64,000 bases of DNA from an uncultured bacterium (GCA_947493945.1 CANLSR010000012.1:1-64000); one strand, 5' to 3'; shown: positions 16,577 to 25,812, numbered from the stretch's first letter. Made by a program: numbers and translations. The notes: generated by a model from the letters alone, not told the origin.

Positions 16577-17314
16577 TTACTCGCCGCCCTTGACGGCGAC
16601 GCCCATGTAGCCCACGGCCAGGCTCCGCGTGGTCGTAAACCGGAAGCCCGGGTCCACGCGCCGCTGGCGGAGCGAGCGGGCAAAGGCGCCGTCGAGCCGG
16701 GGCCGCACGCCGACGATCTCCTCCACCGCCAGCCCGGCGCTCTCGGCGTAACTCTCCAATGTGCTGGGCGGGATGAACAGCCGCCACACGTGGATGTGGT
16801 CCGGCGCCTCCCGCACCACGAACCGGAAGCCGTGGACGGCCACCAGCCACGCCAGCGGTGTCTGGTTGAACGTGTTGAACAGGACCACGCCGCCCGGCCG
16901 CACCACGCGCCCCGCCTCCGCGATCACGCGCGCGGGCCTCTGGACGTGCTCCAGCATGTCGAACAAGAGCACGGCGTCGTAGCTGTCGTCGGCCGCTTGG
17001 AGCGCCGTCGCGTCGCCCACCTGGAACGTGGCGTTGTCGGGCGCCCGCCGCCGAGCCGCCTCCAGCGAGCCCTCCGACAGGTCGATGCCGTCGACGCGGT
17101 AGCCACGCTCGGCCAGCGGGAGCGCCACCAGGCCGGCGCCGCACGCCACGTCGAGCACGCGCGCGCCGGGAGCGATCCCGTGCCGGCCGAGCACGTCGCG
17201 GAGGTAGTCGCGCTTGATGTGGCTCTCGGCGCGGAGCAGCGCAATGGCGTGGTCGTCGCCCTCGAACCAGCGCTCGCCCAAGTCGTCGTAGAACGCGTTG
17301 TTGACGCCCGTCAC
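16577..17314 (-). CDS. UbiG-like SAM-dependent methyltransferase, coupled to type III PKS
   Basis: A 245-residue class-I methyltransferase. SAM motif I is VLDVACGAGLVALPLA (residues 53-68), the acidic loop is GIDLSEGSLEAA, and motif II/III is LLFDMLEHVQRPARVI followed by RVVRPGGVVLFNTFNQTPLAWL, close to UbiG (O-methyltransferases of quinone synthesis). Its GTG start overlaps the stop of the polyketide synthase by 4 bp (GTGA), so the two are translationally coupled. The likely substrate is the synthase product, an alkylresorcinol or alkylpyrone hydroxyl, by analogy with PKS-methyltransferase pairs in other bacteria; this is inference. Confidence 0.82.
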   Translation of the reverse strand: MTGVNNAFYDDLGERWFEGDDHAIALLRAESHIKRDYLRDVLGRHGIAPGARVLDVACGAGLVALPLAERGYRVDGIDLSEGSLEAARRRAPDNATFQVGDATALQAADDSYDAVLLFDMLEHVQRPARVIAEAGRVVRPGGVVLFNTFNQTPLAWLVAVHGFRFVVREAPDHIHVWRLFIPPSTLESYAESAGLAVEEIVGVRPRLDGAFARSLRQRRVDPGFRFTTTRSLAVGYMGVAVKGGE

Positions 17315-18525
17315 TGCTTGCGCATCAGGTTGGCGGCGACGGTCAAGCCGGGGCCGAAGGCGACCGAGCCTACCAACGCGCCCGCCGGCACGGTCTCGTC
17401 GCGCGCGATCCGGTCCCAGATGTGGGGCAGCGTCGTGGATGACATGTTGCCGCGCTCGCGGAGCACGTCGTGGCTGTGGCGCGTCCGGTCCTCGTCGACG
17501 CCCAGCGCTTCGGCCGTGCTCTCGATCACACGCGGGCCGCCGGGGTGGATGGCCCACACGTCGACGTCGTCCACCGCGAGCCCGTGACGGCCCAGGAACC
17601 GCTCCATCACGCCGGCCACGCTGGCCTTGATGTGGTCTGGCACGCGGCGGCTCAGCGTCATCTGGAAGGCGACGCTGGAGGGCCGCCACGTCATCTCGCC
17701 GAGCGTGTCGGGCACCAGCGCCTCGGCGTGGTCGAGCAGCGCGAAGCTGGCGCCGTCGGGGCTGGCGGAGACGTCGAGGCGGGCGGCGCCGTCGGCGAAC
17801 AGGCACTGCTGGACGATCTGCTCGGGGTCGGTGGTCGCCGGGTGGTGGTGCAGCGTGCACAACTCGACCAGCAACACCGCCGCGCGCGCGCCCTCCGCCT
17901 CGTCCACCTCGCCTGGGGAACCCGCCAGCGGCGCGGTGGCCGCCAGCCGGGCGGTGGCGGCCGTGACCAGGTCGGCGGCCGTCGCGAGCGCCGGCAGCGC
18001 GGCGTAGCAGCCCATGTGGCCGACGCTCAGCACGCGCGTCTGGTCGCCCCAGCCGCGCTCGGCGACCACGCGCTGGGCCGCGCTGGGGCTGTCGTAGCCG
18101 GTGCAGCTGACCTGGAGGATGGCGTCGGGCGCCTCGGCATCGTCCGCGAACGCGTCGTGCGCGACGGCCTCGGCGGTCTCGGCGAACAGGTCCATGCGCC
18201 GGCCCAGGTCGGCTTGGTGCCAGGGCGCCGCGCCGCTGGCGGAAGGCGTCGGCTGGCCGTCGCCCAGGGCGGGCGCGGCGTGGAGCCGCATCCGGTCCCA
18301 GTCCCGGTGCGTGTAGTCCTCGAGGGCGGTGACGCGGCGCTCGATCTGGCTCCGGCGCGAGAGGAGATCGTAGAACCGCATCGCGCGGTCCACGTCCGGC
18401 AGCGGGGCCGTCGCGGCGACGCGCTGGAGGGCCGCCTTCATCCAGGCGATGCCCTCCTCCTGCCTCAGCGAGTGGCCAAACGACAGCGGGCGGACGGAGA
18501 CGTAGGCGCGTGGGGGCATGGACAT
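17311..18525 (-). CDS. type III polyketide synthase (chalcone/stilbene synthase family)
   Basis: A 404-residue thiolase-fold homodimeric synthase that extends an acyl-CoA starter with malonyl-CoA and cyclises the chain. The catalytic triad is visible: Cys173 in GHMGCYAALPAL, His327 in WAIHPGGPRVI and Asn360 in RGNMSSTTLPHIW. The GFGPG loop appears as AFGPG (residues 389-393). The start is ATG 18525 or 18519, since both MSMPPRAY and MPPRAY are possible. It is the first gene of a two-gene operon with a methyltransferase. Bacterial relatives often make long-chain alkylresorcinols or alkylpyrones for membranes; the starter cannot be predicted here. Confidence 0.9.
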   Translation of the reverse strand: MSMPPRAYVSVRPLSFGHSLRQEEGIAWMKAALQRVAATAPLPDVDRAMRFYDLLSRRSQIERRVTALEDYTHRDWDRMRLHAAPALGDGQPTPSASGAAPWHQADLGRRMDLFAETAEAVAHDAFADDAEAPDAILQVSCTGYDSPSAAQRVVAERGWGDQTRVLSVGHMGCYAALPALATAADLVTAATARLAATAPLAGSPGEVDEAEGARAAVLLVELCTLHHHPATTDPEQIVQQCLFADGAARLDVSASPDGASFALLDHAEALVPDTLGEMTWRPSSVAFQMTLSRRVPDHIKASVAGVMERFLGRHGLAVDDVDVWAIHPGGPRVIESTAEALGVDEDRTRHSHDVLRERGNMSSTTLPHIWDRIARDETVPAGALVGSVAFGPGLTVAANLMRKQ

Positions 18526-18602
18526 GCGGTGGAACGTCTCCCAAGACGCGCACCGTTCCCCACATCGTACCGACGCCGGCCGGTTCGTCAAACTCCTGAC
18601 TC

Positions 18603-18929
18603 TCAGTTGAGGCCGACGTATTTGAGCTTGGCGGCGCTGGCCTGGAGGTCGAGCCGCTGCTCGAACCGCAGCGAGTCGCCGGCGGCCACGTCGCGCACGC
18701 CCACCATCACGTCGGTGAGCGGGCGGTGGTCGTCGTCGTACAACGTGACGAACACGTCGGCGGAGCTGATCTCGACGCTGCCCTGGTTAACGAGGTAGCC
18801 CGTCAGCGTGGGGTAGCCGGTCCCCTTGCGCTGGAGCCTGAGCTCGCTCACGTCGGCTTGAGGTTCGGAGGGAGACGAGCAGGCGGCCAGGCTGAACGCG
18901 AGGGCGACGGAGAGGGCGGCACGGAGCAC
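18603..18929 (-). CDS. small lipoprotein, FxLYD-like
   Basis: A 108-residue lipoprotein read from GTG 18929. Signal MLRAALSVALAFSLAAC with the lipid cysteine at residue 17, then SSPSEPQ. The mature domain has strand pairs typical of an Ig-like FxLYD module (LTGYLVNQGSVEISSADVFVTLYDDDHRPL, then GDSLRFEQRL). It sits 77 bp upstream of the PKS start on the same strand and could share its transcript, but function is unknown. Confidence 0.65.
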   Translation of the reverse strand: MLRAALSVALAFSLAACSSPSEPQADVSELRLQRKGTGYPTLTGYLVNQGSVEISSADVFVTLYDDDHRPLTDVMVGVRDVAAGDSLRFEQRLDLQASAAKLKYVGLN

Positions 18930-19062
18930 GGCGGTCGGGTGGTGGGAGACGAAAGGAACGGACGCGCGGCGGGGTCGCGTCTGCCGTTTTCTTGGAGACG
19001 GGCTGAGGGTCGGGCGAGGGCGGCCCTGAGGTGGCGCCCAGTGCGTCCGCCAGCGGGCGGCG

Positions 19063-19605
19063 TCAGGGCCGGGCCGGCCGGACGTCGGAGACCATGTACC
19101 CGATCTCCTCGTCGGCCATCTGCACGTCGTAGTCGATGGACAGGTTGGTCGGGTAGCCCAGCTCGGGGTCGAACGCGACGGCCACGGTCCGGGCCCTGCG
19201 GGCGTAGGCGTCCTCGATCAGGTCGAACAGGCCGTCGATGGTCTCGCCGCGCTCGCTGTCCACCCGGGCCCCGTCCAGCGTCACCGACGCCAGCGCCCCG
19301 CCGCGTACGGTGACGGAGAACGGGCCGGTGTAGTCGGGCGACGGGCAAAAGCAGGTGCGGCGCAGCGTCATCTGGTAGCTGTCCAGGCCCGCCGCGTCCC
19401 AGCGCTCGCGCGCCGCGTCGAGCTCCGGCGGCCGGCTGGCGGGCGGCCCCTCCAGGCCGGGACCCGGCAGGACCGGCCCGCCCACCATCGGCCCCGGCCC
19501 CGGCGCCGACGGAGCCGGCTCGACCGGCGCCGGGGCCGCCTCTCTCGGGGACAGACAGCCCGCGAACGTGGCCGCCAGGAGGACGAGGACGGGGACGAGA
19601 CGCAT
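19063..19605 (-). CDS. DUF6174 family lipoprotein
   Basis: A 180-residue lipoprotein. MRLVPVLVLLAATFAGC gives a lipidated cysteine at residue 17, followed by a Pro/Gly/Ala-rich linker (about residues 20-60). The domain ARERWDAAGLDSYQMTLRRTCFCPSPDYTG with its C-F-C pair, and the later DLIEDAY and AVAFDPELGYPTNLSIDYD, match DUF6174. Role unknown; presumably periplasmic or on the outer membrane. The start at 19605 places the lipobox correctly. The decamer CCGCCAGCGG lies 6 bp past the stop. Confidence 0.75.
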   Translation of the reverse strand: MRLVPVLVLLAATFAGCLSPREAAPAPVEPAPSAPGPGPMVGGPVLPGPGLEGPPASRPPELDAARERWDAAGLDSYQMTLRRTCFCPSPDYTGPFSVTVRGGALASVTLDGARVDSERGETIDGLFDLIEDAYARRARTVAVAFDPELGYPTNLSIDYDVQMADEEIGYMVSDVRPARP

Positions 19606-19628
19606 CGGGGTGGGCGGGATACGGGGGG

Positions 19629-19636
19629 TCAACGTA
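19629..19636 (-). promoter_or_regulatory. TAnnTT promoter box (TACGTTGA)
   Basis: On the minus strand TACGTTGA lies 31 bases before the DUF6174 lipoprotein start, followed by a C-rich leader. Same spacing class as the boxes of iadA, serS and the TPR gene. Confidence 0.4.
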
Positions 19637-19748
19637 CGGCCGGCGGACTTCGTGGGTCGTCTTCTGAGACCGCCGCCCACGCCCGGCGCCAGCGGCTGGC
19701 GGGGCGCGCCGGCGAGTCCACGGATTTAGAGTGCCGACGTCGCCGCAG

Positions 19749-19793
19749 GGGCGTATCGCGATACGCCCTGACCGGGCCACGTCGTGACGTGGC
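19749..19793. repeat. palindromic repeat pair, GGGCGTATYG family
   Basis: A perfect 20-bp palindrome GGGCGTATCGCGATACGCCC at 19749-19768, then a second inverted repeat GCCACGTC-GT-GACGTGGC at 19776-19793. The first has a sister at 49136-49155 differing only at the centre. It lies downstream of valS (minus strand) and may also serve as its terminator hairpin, although no T-tract follows. Confidence 0.7.
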
Positions 19794-19837
19794 GACTGGT
19801 TATCGAATCGCTAGAAGGATGCTAGACGGCCTCCCGA

Positions 19838-22579
19838 TCACCCCAGCTCGGCAAGCGAGGCCTCCAGGGCGGCGATCTCCGCCCGGGCGTCGGTGGCCTT
19901 CTGCCACTCCTTGGCCACGACGGCCTCCGGCGCGCGCGACGTGAACGCCTCGTTCTGGAGCTTGCGCTCGACGCCGTCCAGGAACGTCCGCTTGCCGTCG
20001 ATCTCCTTGCCCAGCCGGGCGCGCTCGACGTCTAGGTCGATCATGCCCGCCAGCGGCACGTAGACCGTGTGGCCCTCCACGACCACCGCGGCGCTGGCGG
20101 GCGGCGTGGGCAGGTCGGCGCCGACGGCCAGCTCGGAGAGCCCCGCCAGCCGCTCGACGTACTCGCGCGCGCCGTCGAGGGCGCCGGCCGCGGCCGCGTC
20201 GGACGTCTGGACCACGGCGCGGACGTCCTGGGACGGGGGCACGTTGTACTGGGCGCGCACCTGGCGCACGGCCGTCACCACGCCCTGGACGGTCTCGAAG
20301 GTAGCCGCCGCCCCGGCGTCGGTCTCGCTCGCCGGCGGCGTCGGCCAGTCGCCGGCGATCAGGGCCTCGCCGCGCTCGCGCGGGCGCAGCGTCCACCACA
20401 GCTCCTCGGTCACGAACGGCATGAACGGGTGGAGCAGTTGCAAGATCTGCTCGAACACCTCGGTCGAGAGCGCCAGCGTCTCTTGGGACGGCGTCTCGCC
20501 GTGCGGCGCCTTGGACACCTCCAGGTACCAGTCGCAGAAGTCGCGCCAGACGAAGTCGTAGGCCAGCTGGGCCGCTTCGGAGATGCGGTAGTTCGTCAGC
20601 GCCTCCGTCGTCGCCTCGACGGTGTCGTGCAGGCGCGTCAGGAGCCAGCGCTCGGCCAGGTCCAGGTCCGCGAAGTCCCGCTGGCGGCGGAGGTCGGCGG
20701 TCGGCCGGCCGTCGTCGTCCCGGGGCACGAAGCGGCCGAAGACGCGGCTCGCGTTCCACAGCTTGTTGGCGAAGTTGCGGCCGCCCTCGAAGGCCCCCGG
20801 GTCCAGCTTGATGTCCTGGCCCTGGGCGCACAGCTTGGCCAGCGTGTAGCGGACCGCGTCGGCGCCGTAGGTCTCGATCATGTCCAGCGGGTCGATGCCG
20901 TTGCCCAGCGACTTCGACATCCACCGTCCTTGCTTGTCCTTGATCATCCCCGTGATGAACACGTCGGTAAACGGGGCCTGGCCGGTAAAGTGGGTGCCGG
21001 CCATGATCATCCGGGCGATCCAGAAAAACAGGATGTCGTAGCCCGAGACCAGGACCGAGGCGGGGTAGAACGCCCGAAGCGCGTCGGTGTCTTGGGGCCA
21101 GCCCAGCGTCGCGAAGGGCCACAGCCACGACGAGAACCAGGTGTCCAAGACGTCCTCGTCCTGCTCATAGCCTGGGCCAGGCGAGTCGACCGACACCACG
21201 AAGGCCTCCTCGTCGCGCTCGCCGTCGGCACCCACCGGGTACCACACGGGGATCCTATGTCCCCACCACAGCTGGCGGCTGATCGGCCAGTCGCGGATGT
21301 CCTCCAGCCAGCGTCGGTACTCGTTGGCCCACCGCGCCGGGTGGAACGTGACCGTCCCGTCCTCGACCACCGCCAGAGCCTCCTTCGCCAGCGGCTCCAT
21401 AGCCACGTACCACTGGGGCGAGAGGAGCGGCTCGATCACGGCCTTCGACCGCGACGAGACCGGCGTCGTGACCGTGTAGTCCTCGGTCTTGACCAGCTGG
21501 CCGGCGGCGTCGAGGTCGGCCACGATCTGCTTTTTGGCCTCGGCCCGGTCTAGTCCCGCGTACGGGCCGGCGAGCTCATTGAGCGTGCCGTCCAGGTTCA
21601 TGATCGAGAGCGTGGGCAGGTCATGGCGCTTGCCGATCTCGAAGTCGACCTCGCTGTGGCCCGGCGTCACCTTCAAGGCGCCGGCGCCGAAGTCCGGCTT
21701 GATGCTCTCGTCGGCGATGACCGGGACGGCGCGGTCGGTGGTGGGCACCAGGACGTGCCGGCCGATCAGGCCGGTGAACCTCTCGTCGTCGGGGTGGACG
21801 GCGACGGCCGTGTCGGCGGGGATCGTCTCGGGCCGCGTGGTCGCGATGTCGATGTGCTCCCCGGTCGGCTGGCGGTCGGCGTCGACGACGGGGTAGCGGA
21901 CGGTCCAGAGCGAGCCGGGCCGCTCGACGTTGTCCACCTCCTCGTTGGAGATGACGGTCTGGTTGTCGGGGTCCCAGTTGACCAGGTACTCGCCGCGGTA
22001 GACCAGGCCTTGCTCGTGGAGCGTCACGAACACGTGCTGGACGGCGCGGCTCAGGCCCTCGTCCATCGTGAACCGCTGGCGGCGCCAGTCGGCCGAGTCG
22101 CCCAGGCGGCGCTTCTGCTGCAGGATGATGTCGCCGTACTCCCCTCGCCATTTCCAGACGTGCTCCAGGAAAGCGTCGCGGCCGATCTCTTTCCGGTCGA
22201 TGCCCTCTTTCTTGAGCTGGCGCTCGACCACGTTCTGGGTCGCGATGCCGGCGTGGTCCAGGCCGGGGATCCACAGCGCCTCGAACCCCTGCATCCGTTT
22301 GAATCGGATCAGCAGGTCCTGGACCGTGTCCTGGAGCGCGTGGCCCATGTGGAGCCGGCCCGTCACGTTGGGCGGCGGCATCGGGATCACGAACGGCGTC
22401 TCGCCGCCCTCGGTGACGGCCTCCGGGTCGGCGTGGAAAAAGCCGCCCTCTTCCCAGTAGCGGTACCACGCCGCCTCGACGGTCTGGGGCTCATACGCCG
22501 AGCCGGCCGGGGCGGGCGCCGGCGTCTCGGGCGCGGCCGGCTGGCGGTGGTCGTCGGCGGGGATCGGGGTCGTGCTCAT
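19838..22579 (-). CDS. valS: valyl-tRNA synthetase
   Basis: A 913-residue class-I aminoacyl-tRNA synthetase charging tRNA-Val. HIGH motif: PPPNVTGRLHMGHALQD, with HMGH at residues 77-80. The editing domain runs about residues 190-370. KMSKS-type motif: WMSKSLGNGIDPLD with the essential SKS lysine at 556; the usual first lysine is Trp here. DTWFSSWLWPFATLGWP and the anticodon-binding domain follow. The last 70 residues form the Val-specific C-terminal coiled coil (LDVERARLGKEIDGKRTFLDGVERKL). A Pro/Ala-rich leader of about 28 residues precedes the core. Confidence 0.97.
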   Translation of the reverse strand: MSTTPIPADDHRQPAAPETPAPAPAGSAYEPQTVEAAWYRYWEEGGFFHADPEAVTEGGETPFVIPMPPPNVTGRLHMGHALQDTVQDLLIRFKRMQGFEALWIPGLDHAGIATQNVVERQLKKEGIDRKEIGRDAFLEHVWKWRGEYGDIILQQKRRLGDSADWRRQRFTMDEGLSRAVQHVFVTLHEQGLVYRGEYLVNWDPDNQTVISNEEVDNVERPGSLWTVRYPVVDADRQPTGEHIDIATTRPETIPADTAVAVHPDDERFTGLIGRHVLVPTTDRAVPVIADESIKPDFGAGALKVTPGHSEVDFEIGKRHDLPTLSIMNLDGTLNELAGPYAGLDRAEAKKQIVADLDAAGQLVKTEDYTVTTPVSSRSKAVIEPLLSPQWYVAMEPLAKEALAVVEDGTVTFHPARWANEYRRWLEDIRDWPISRQLWWGHRIPVWYPVGADGERDEEAFVVSVDSPGPGYEQDEDVLDTWFSSWLWPFATLGWPQDTDALRAFYPASVLVSGYDILFFWIARMIMAGTHFTGQAPFTDVFITGMIKDKQGRWMSKSLGNGIDPLDMIETYGADAVRYTLAKLCAQGQDIKLDPGAFEGGRNFANKLWNASRVFGRFVPRDDDGRPTADLRRQRDFADLDLAERWLLTRLHDTVEATTEALTNYRISEAAQLAYDFVWRDFCDWYLEVSKAPHGETPSQETLALSTEVFEQILQLLHPFMPFVTEELWWTLRPRERGEALIAGDWPTPPASETDAGAAATFETVQGVVTAVRQVRAQYNVPPSQDVRAVVQTSDAAAAGALDGAREYVERLAGLSELAVGADLPTPPASAAVVVEGHTVYVPLAGMIDLDVERARLGKEIDGKRTFLDGVERKLQNEAFTSRAPEAVVAKEWQKATDARAEIAALEASLAELG

Positions 22580-22610
22580 GGGCTCCGCCAGCGCGGCGTT
22601 CGTGGGCCGG

Positions 22611-22618
22611 CAAAGCTA
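22611..22618 (-). promoter_or_regulatory. Bacteroidota-type -7 box (TAGCTTTG) for valS
   Basis: On the minus strand the sequence GCTAGCTTTG lies 39 bases before the valS ATG and matches TAnnTTTG exactly. It is the best match of this element in the window. No clear -33 TTG is seen at the expected distance. Confidence 0.5.
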
Positions 22619-22684
22619 GCGAGAGCCGCGGGGGAGCCGGGGTGAAGTGCGGGCCGCATTCGCGGGCCGGCCGCGTTCGCGGGC

Positions 22685-25477
22685 CTAGGCCGGCGGCGGC
22701 TCGTCGGCGCTGGCGGACGCGGCCGGCGAGGCGCGCGGGCCGTAGGTCAGGACGCGCTGCAGGAGGGCGTGGAGCGCCACCGGCGCGATGGGCTTGAGCA
22801 CCGTCGACGCGACCAGGCCAGGGGCGTGGCGGAGACAGGCCTCCGACGACAGCACCACCAGCGGGAGCTCGGCCGGTGACTGGTGCTCGCGGACCGCCTC
22901 CGCCAGCTCGAGCCCGCCGGCGCCGGCGCCCGGCGTCGGCACGTCGAGCAGGCCCAGGTCGAACGGCTGGCCGTCGCGGATCCAGCCCAGCGCTTGGTCC
23001 GGGTCCCCGGTGTCGGCCACCTCCAGGTCCCACCGCCGGAGCAGGCCGGCGAGCGCGGCCCGGCCGTCGGCGTCGGCGTCCACGACCAGCACGCGGGCGC
23101 CGGCCAGCGACGCCGTGGCGCCGGCCAGCACCACGCGGCCGGCGGCGCGGGCGCGCTCCAGCGGCAGCCGCACGCGGAACACGCTCCCCACCTCGGGCTC
23201 GCTCTCCACTTCGACCACGCCGCCCATCAGCTCCGCGAACCGGCGCGTGATGGCCAGCCCCAGGCCGGCGCCGCCGTAGGCCCGCGTCATCGACGCGTCG
23301 GCCTGGACGAAGGCGTCGAAGATGGCCGACAGCCGGTCGCGCCCGATCCCGATCCCGGTGTCCTGGACCTCGACCTCGACCCAGACCGAGCCCTCGGGCG
23401 TCGAGGCGCGGTGGGGCGCCGGGCCGAGCCGGACGGCCACGTCCACGGCCCCGCTGGCGGTGAACTTGACGGCGTTCGACACCAGGTTGGCGACGATCTG
23501 CTGGAGCCGCTTCTCGTCGGCGACGACGTGGGCCGGCACGGCCGTGTCGACGGTGTACGCCAGCTCCACGCCCTTGGCCAGGGCCTGGGGCGCGGCCTCC
23601 GCGAGCACGCGCTGGACGAGGGCACCGAGGTCGACGGGCGCCTCGTCGAGCTCGATCCCGCCGGCCTCGATCTTGGAAAAGTCCAGGATGTCGTCGATCA
23701 GCCCCAGCAGCCGCCCGCCGGCGCTCTGGATCGCCGCCACGTAGCCGCGCTGGACCGCGTCGAGCGACGTGGTGTGGAGGAGCTCGCCGAACCCGATCAC
23801 GGCGTTCATCGGCGTCCGGATCTCGTGGCTCATCGACGCCAGGAAGGCGCCCTTGGTCCGGTTGGCCGACTCCGCCTGGTCGCGCGCCTCGGCCAGCCGG
23901 GCCGCGGTGCGCTCCAACTCCCGCTCGCGCTGGTCGCGCTCGATCAGCGCGCCGGCCCACTGGGAGGCCAGCCGGACCAGGTCCTTGTCGTGCTCGGTAA
24001 AGGGCCCGCTCACGGCCTCGGCAGCCGAGAAGGCCAGCACGCCGTAGGGCCGGCCTTCGACGCGGACCGGCGCGCCGATGTAGCCTTCGAGGCCGTAGAT
24101 CGCGTAGCACGCGCGGTCGCGGTGCTCGGACTCGCTCATGTGCTCGATGGCCACCACGTCGCCGGTGGCGTCGACGAGCGCGCAGTAGGTGTCCGACAGC
24201 ACCAACGAGTCGCCGGGCTCCATCGCCTCGCCGCGAGCGGCGTAGGCCGTCCGGCAGGTGTACCGCTCGCCCGTGACCTCCGCGAGCAGCCCGACGTCGA
24301 GGCCCAGCATCTCGGTCACCTCGCCCAGCACGGCCCGGGCGCGCTCCTCGAACGTGCCCTCCCGGGCGGTGGCCTGGAGCAGACGCCGGAGCCGGGCCGT
24401 GTGCTCCGCGGCCTGGCGCTCGGCGCGGACGCGGTCGGTGACGAGAGTAGAGACCGCCACGGCCCCGCCATCCCCGATGGGCAGCGCCGTGGTCTCGAAC
24501 GTCTCGCCGTAGAACTCCTCAACCCAGTTCCCTTTCTGGCCGTCGAGGGCCGCCCGCATCCCGACGGCGGCGTCCGACCCCGGGCGGGTGTAGCTCCACG
24601 CCGAGTCCCCGACCGCCTCGTCCTCCGCCAGCCCCAGCACGCCCAGGCTCCGGCCGCGGCTGAGCGTGACCGTCCCATCGCCGTCGAAGGCGTAGAGGAT
24701 GACCGGCGCGTGGCGGAGCGCGGTGTCGAGGAGCCGCTGGCCCTCGGAGAGCCCGCTCCGGGCCTGCTCGCGGTCGGTGACGTCGAGGCTGATGCCGACG
24801 CCGCCGCACACCGCCCCGGCGGCGTCGAACACCGGGCTGACGACGGTCTCGAAGGTGCGCCCCCCGAAGTGCATCACGTACGAGTCCGACGCGCCGGCGA
24901 GCGCGCGCTCCACCGCCTCGACGACGCGGGGCAGGTCGGCGTAGGCCTCGGCCATGTCCTCGCCCACGGTCCACCCTTGCCCCACGCCGAGCACGTCGAG
25001 CGGGGCCCCCACGTGGAGCGTCATCCGCCGGTCGGCGTCGAAGGCCCACACCGTGGCCTCGACGTGCCGGGCCGCGGCCACGAGCGCGTCCCGCTGGCGG
25101 CACGCGCGGTCGTCCTCGACCCGGCGCGTGAGGTCCTCGGTGTGGACCGCCAGCCCGGCGACTTGATCGTCGGCGTCGTGCCAGGGCCGCGTCTCGGCCC
25201 GGAGCCACCGGGTCCGTCCGTCGGCATGCACGAACGGCTCCGGCTCCCCCCGCTCCGTCGCGCCGGCCAGGCACCGCTGGTGGACCGCCTTCTGGGCGCC
25301 CGTGGTCTCGGGGAACACGTCGTAGAGGCTGCGGCCCCGGTGGTCCTGGCTGGGGTCGAGGCCGTGGTCCGAGACCCAACGGTCGCTGTAGGCGAGCACG
25401 CGCATCTCCCGGTCGAGCAGCGCCTGCGCCGTGGGCGCGTGCGAGACGAAGCGCTGGAGGGGGTCGGTGCCGGTCAT
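22685..25477 (-). CDS. hybrid sensor histidine kinase (PAS x3, GAF, HisKA, HATPase, receiver)
   Basis: A 930-residue soluble hybrid kinase. In order: three PAS-like domains (about residues 8-120, 130-240 and 245-355), a GAF domain (about 365-515), HisKA with phospho-His551 in SMSHEIRTPMNAVIGFGELL, HATPase with N-box NLVSNAVKF and G-boxes DTGIGIG and GAGLGLAI, and a C-terminal receiver (about 793-912) with phospho-acceptor Asp845 (LGLLDVPTPG) and Lys895. No membrane segment, so it probably senses a cytoplasmic signal. ATG 25477 sits directly after a run of nine Cs on the coding strand. No separate regulator is adjacent; output partners are unknown. Confidence 0.9.
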   Translation of the reverse strand: MTGTDPLQRFVSHAPTAQALLDREMRVLAYSDRWVSDHGLDPSQDHRGRSLYDVFPETTGAQKAVHQRCLAGATERGEPEPFVHADGRTRWLRAETRPWHDADDQVAGLAVHTEDLTRRVEDDRACRQRDALVAAARHVEATVWAFDADRRMTLHVGAPLDVLGVGQGWTVGEDMAEAYADLPRVVEAVERALAGASDSYVMHFGGRTFETVVSPVFDAAGAVCGGVGISLDVTDREQARSGLSEGQRLLDTALRHAPVILYAFDGDGTVTLSRGRSLGVLGLAEDEAVGDSAWSYTRPGSDAAVGMRAALDGQKGNWVEEFYGETFETTALPIGDGGAVAVSTLVTDRVRAERQAAEHTARLRRLLQATAREGTFEERARAVLGEVTEMLGLDVGLLAEVTGERYTCRTAYAARGEAMEPGDSLVLSDTYCALVDATGDVVAIEHMSESEHRDRACYAIYGLEGYIGAPVRVEGRPYGVLAFSAAEAVSGPFTEHDKDLVRLASQWAGALIERDQRERELERTAARLAEARDQAESANRTKGAFLASMSHEIRTPMNAVIGFGELLHTTSLDAVQRGYVAAIQSAGGRLLGLIDDILDFSKIEAGGIELDEAPVDLGALVQRVLAEAAPQALAKGVELAYTVDTAVPAHVVADEKRLQQIVANLVSNAVKFTASGAVDVAVRLGPAPHRASTPEGSVWVEVEVQDTGIGIGRDRLSAIFDAFVQADASMTRAYGGAGLGLAITRRFAELMGGVVEVESEPEVGSVFRVRLPLERARAAGRVVLAGATASLAGARVLVVDADADGRAALAGLLRRWDLEVADTGDPDQALGWIRDGQPFDLGLLDVPTPGAGAGGLELAEAVREHQSPAELPLVVLSSEACLRHAPGLVASTVLKPIAPVALHALLQRVLTYGPRASPAASASADEPPPA

Positions 25478-25501
25478 GGGGGGGGGGAGGCGATAGGGTT
25501 T

Positions 25502-25509
25502 CGAATCTA
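25502..25509 (-). promoter_or_regulatory. TAnnTT promoter box (TAGATTCG)
   Basis: On the minus strand TAGATTCG lies 32 bases before the hybrid kinase start. Between them the leader is AACCCTATCGCC followed by a C run, with no Shine-Dalgarno site. Confidence 0.4.
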
Positions 25510-25701
25510 CACGCCGGCGCTTCTGTCCATCCAACGCCGGGCCCTGCCCGCCGTCCCACGCGCGCTCCGCCAGCGGGCCGGGGTATCGGCGCATGGCGCG
25601 TCTTCCCAAGGGTTCGCCCCACCTTCACCGATACGCCGCACAGGTAGTGCGCGGCGCCGTCGTATCATGTCGCTCCCGCCGGCGGACGTGTCCGCCAGCT
25701 T

Positions 25702-25778
25702 CGGGATGTGGCGCAGCCCGGTAGCGCGCCTCGTTCGGGACGAGGAGGTCGTGGGTTCAAATCCCGCCATCCCGACCA
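25702..25778 (+). tRNA. tRNA-Pro (anticodon CGG)
   Basis: A 77-nt tRNA gene with encoded CCA. The acceptor stem CGGGATG (25702-25708) pairs with CATCCCG (25768-25774); the anticodon stem CCTCG/CGAGG encloses the loop TTCGGGA, giving anticodon CGG; the T arm contains GTGGG-TTCAAAT-CCCGC. CGG reads CCG, a favoured proline codon in this GC-rich genome. A strong terminator follows immediately and the T9SS-secreted nuclease gene begins 109 bp downstream. Confidence 0.97.
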
Positions 25779-25812
25779 CGCCGGCCAGCTCCCCGCTGGC
25801 CGGCGTTTTTTT
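25779..25812 (+). terminator. intrinsic terminator of tRNA-Pro
   Basis: A perfect 10-bp stem CGCCGGCCAG / CTGGCCGGCG with a 7-nt loop, followed by seven Ts. It starts right after the tRNA CCA end. Confidence 0.95.

Noticed and set aside
19838-22579. Loss of function of valS because the KMSKS motif reads WMSKS
   Set aside because: The functionally critical SKS lysine and all other motifs are intact; variation of the first lysine position is tolerated in class-I synthetases.
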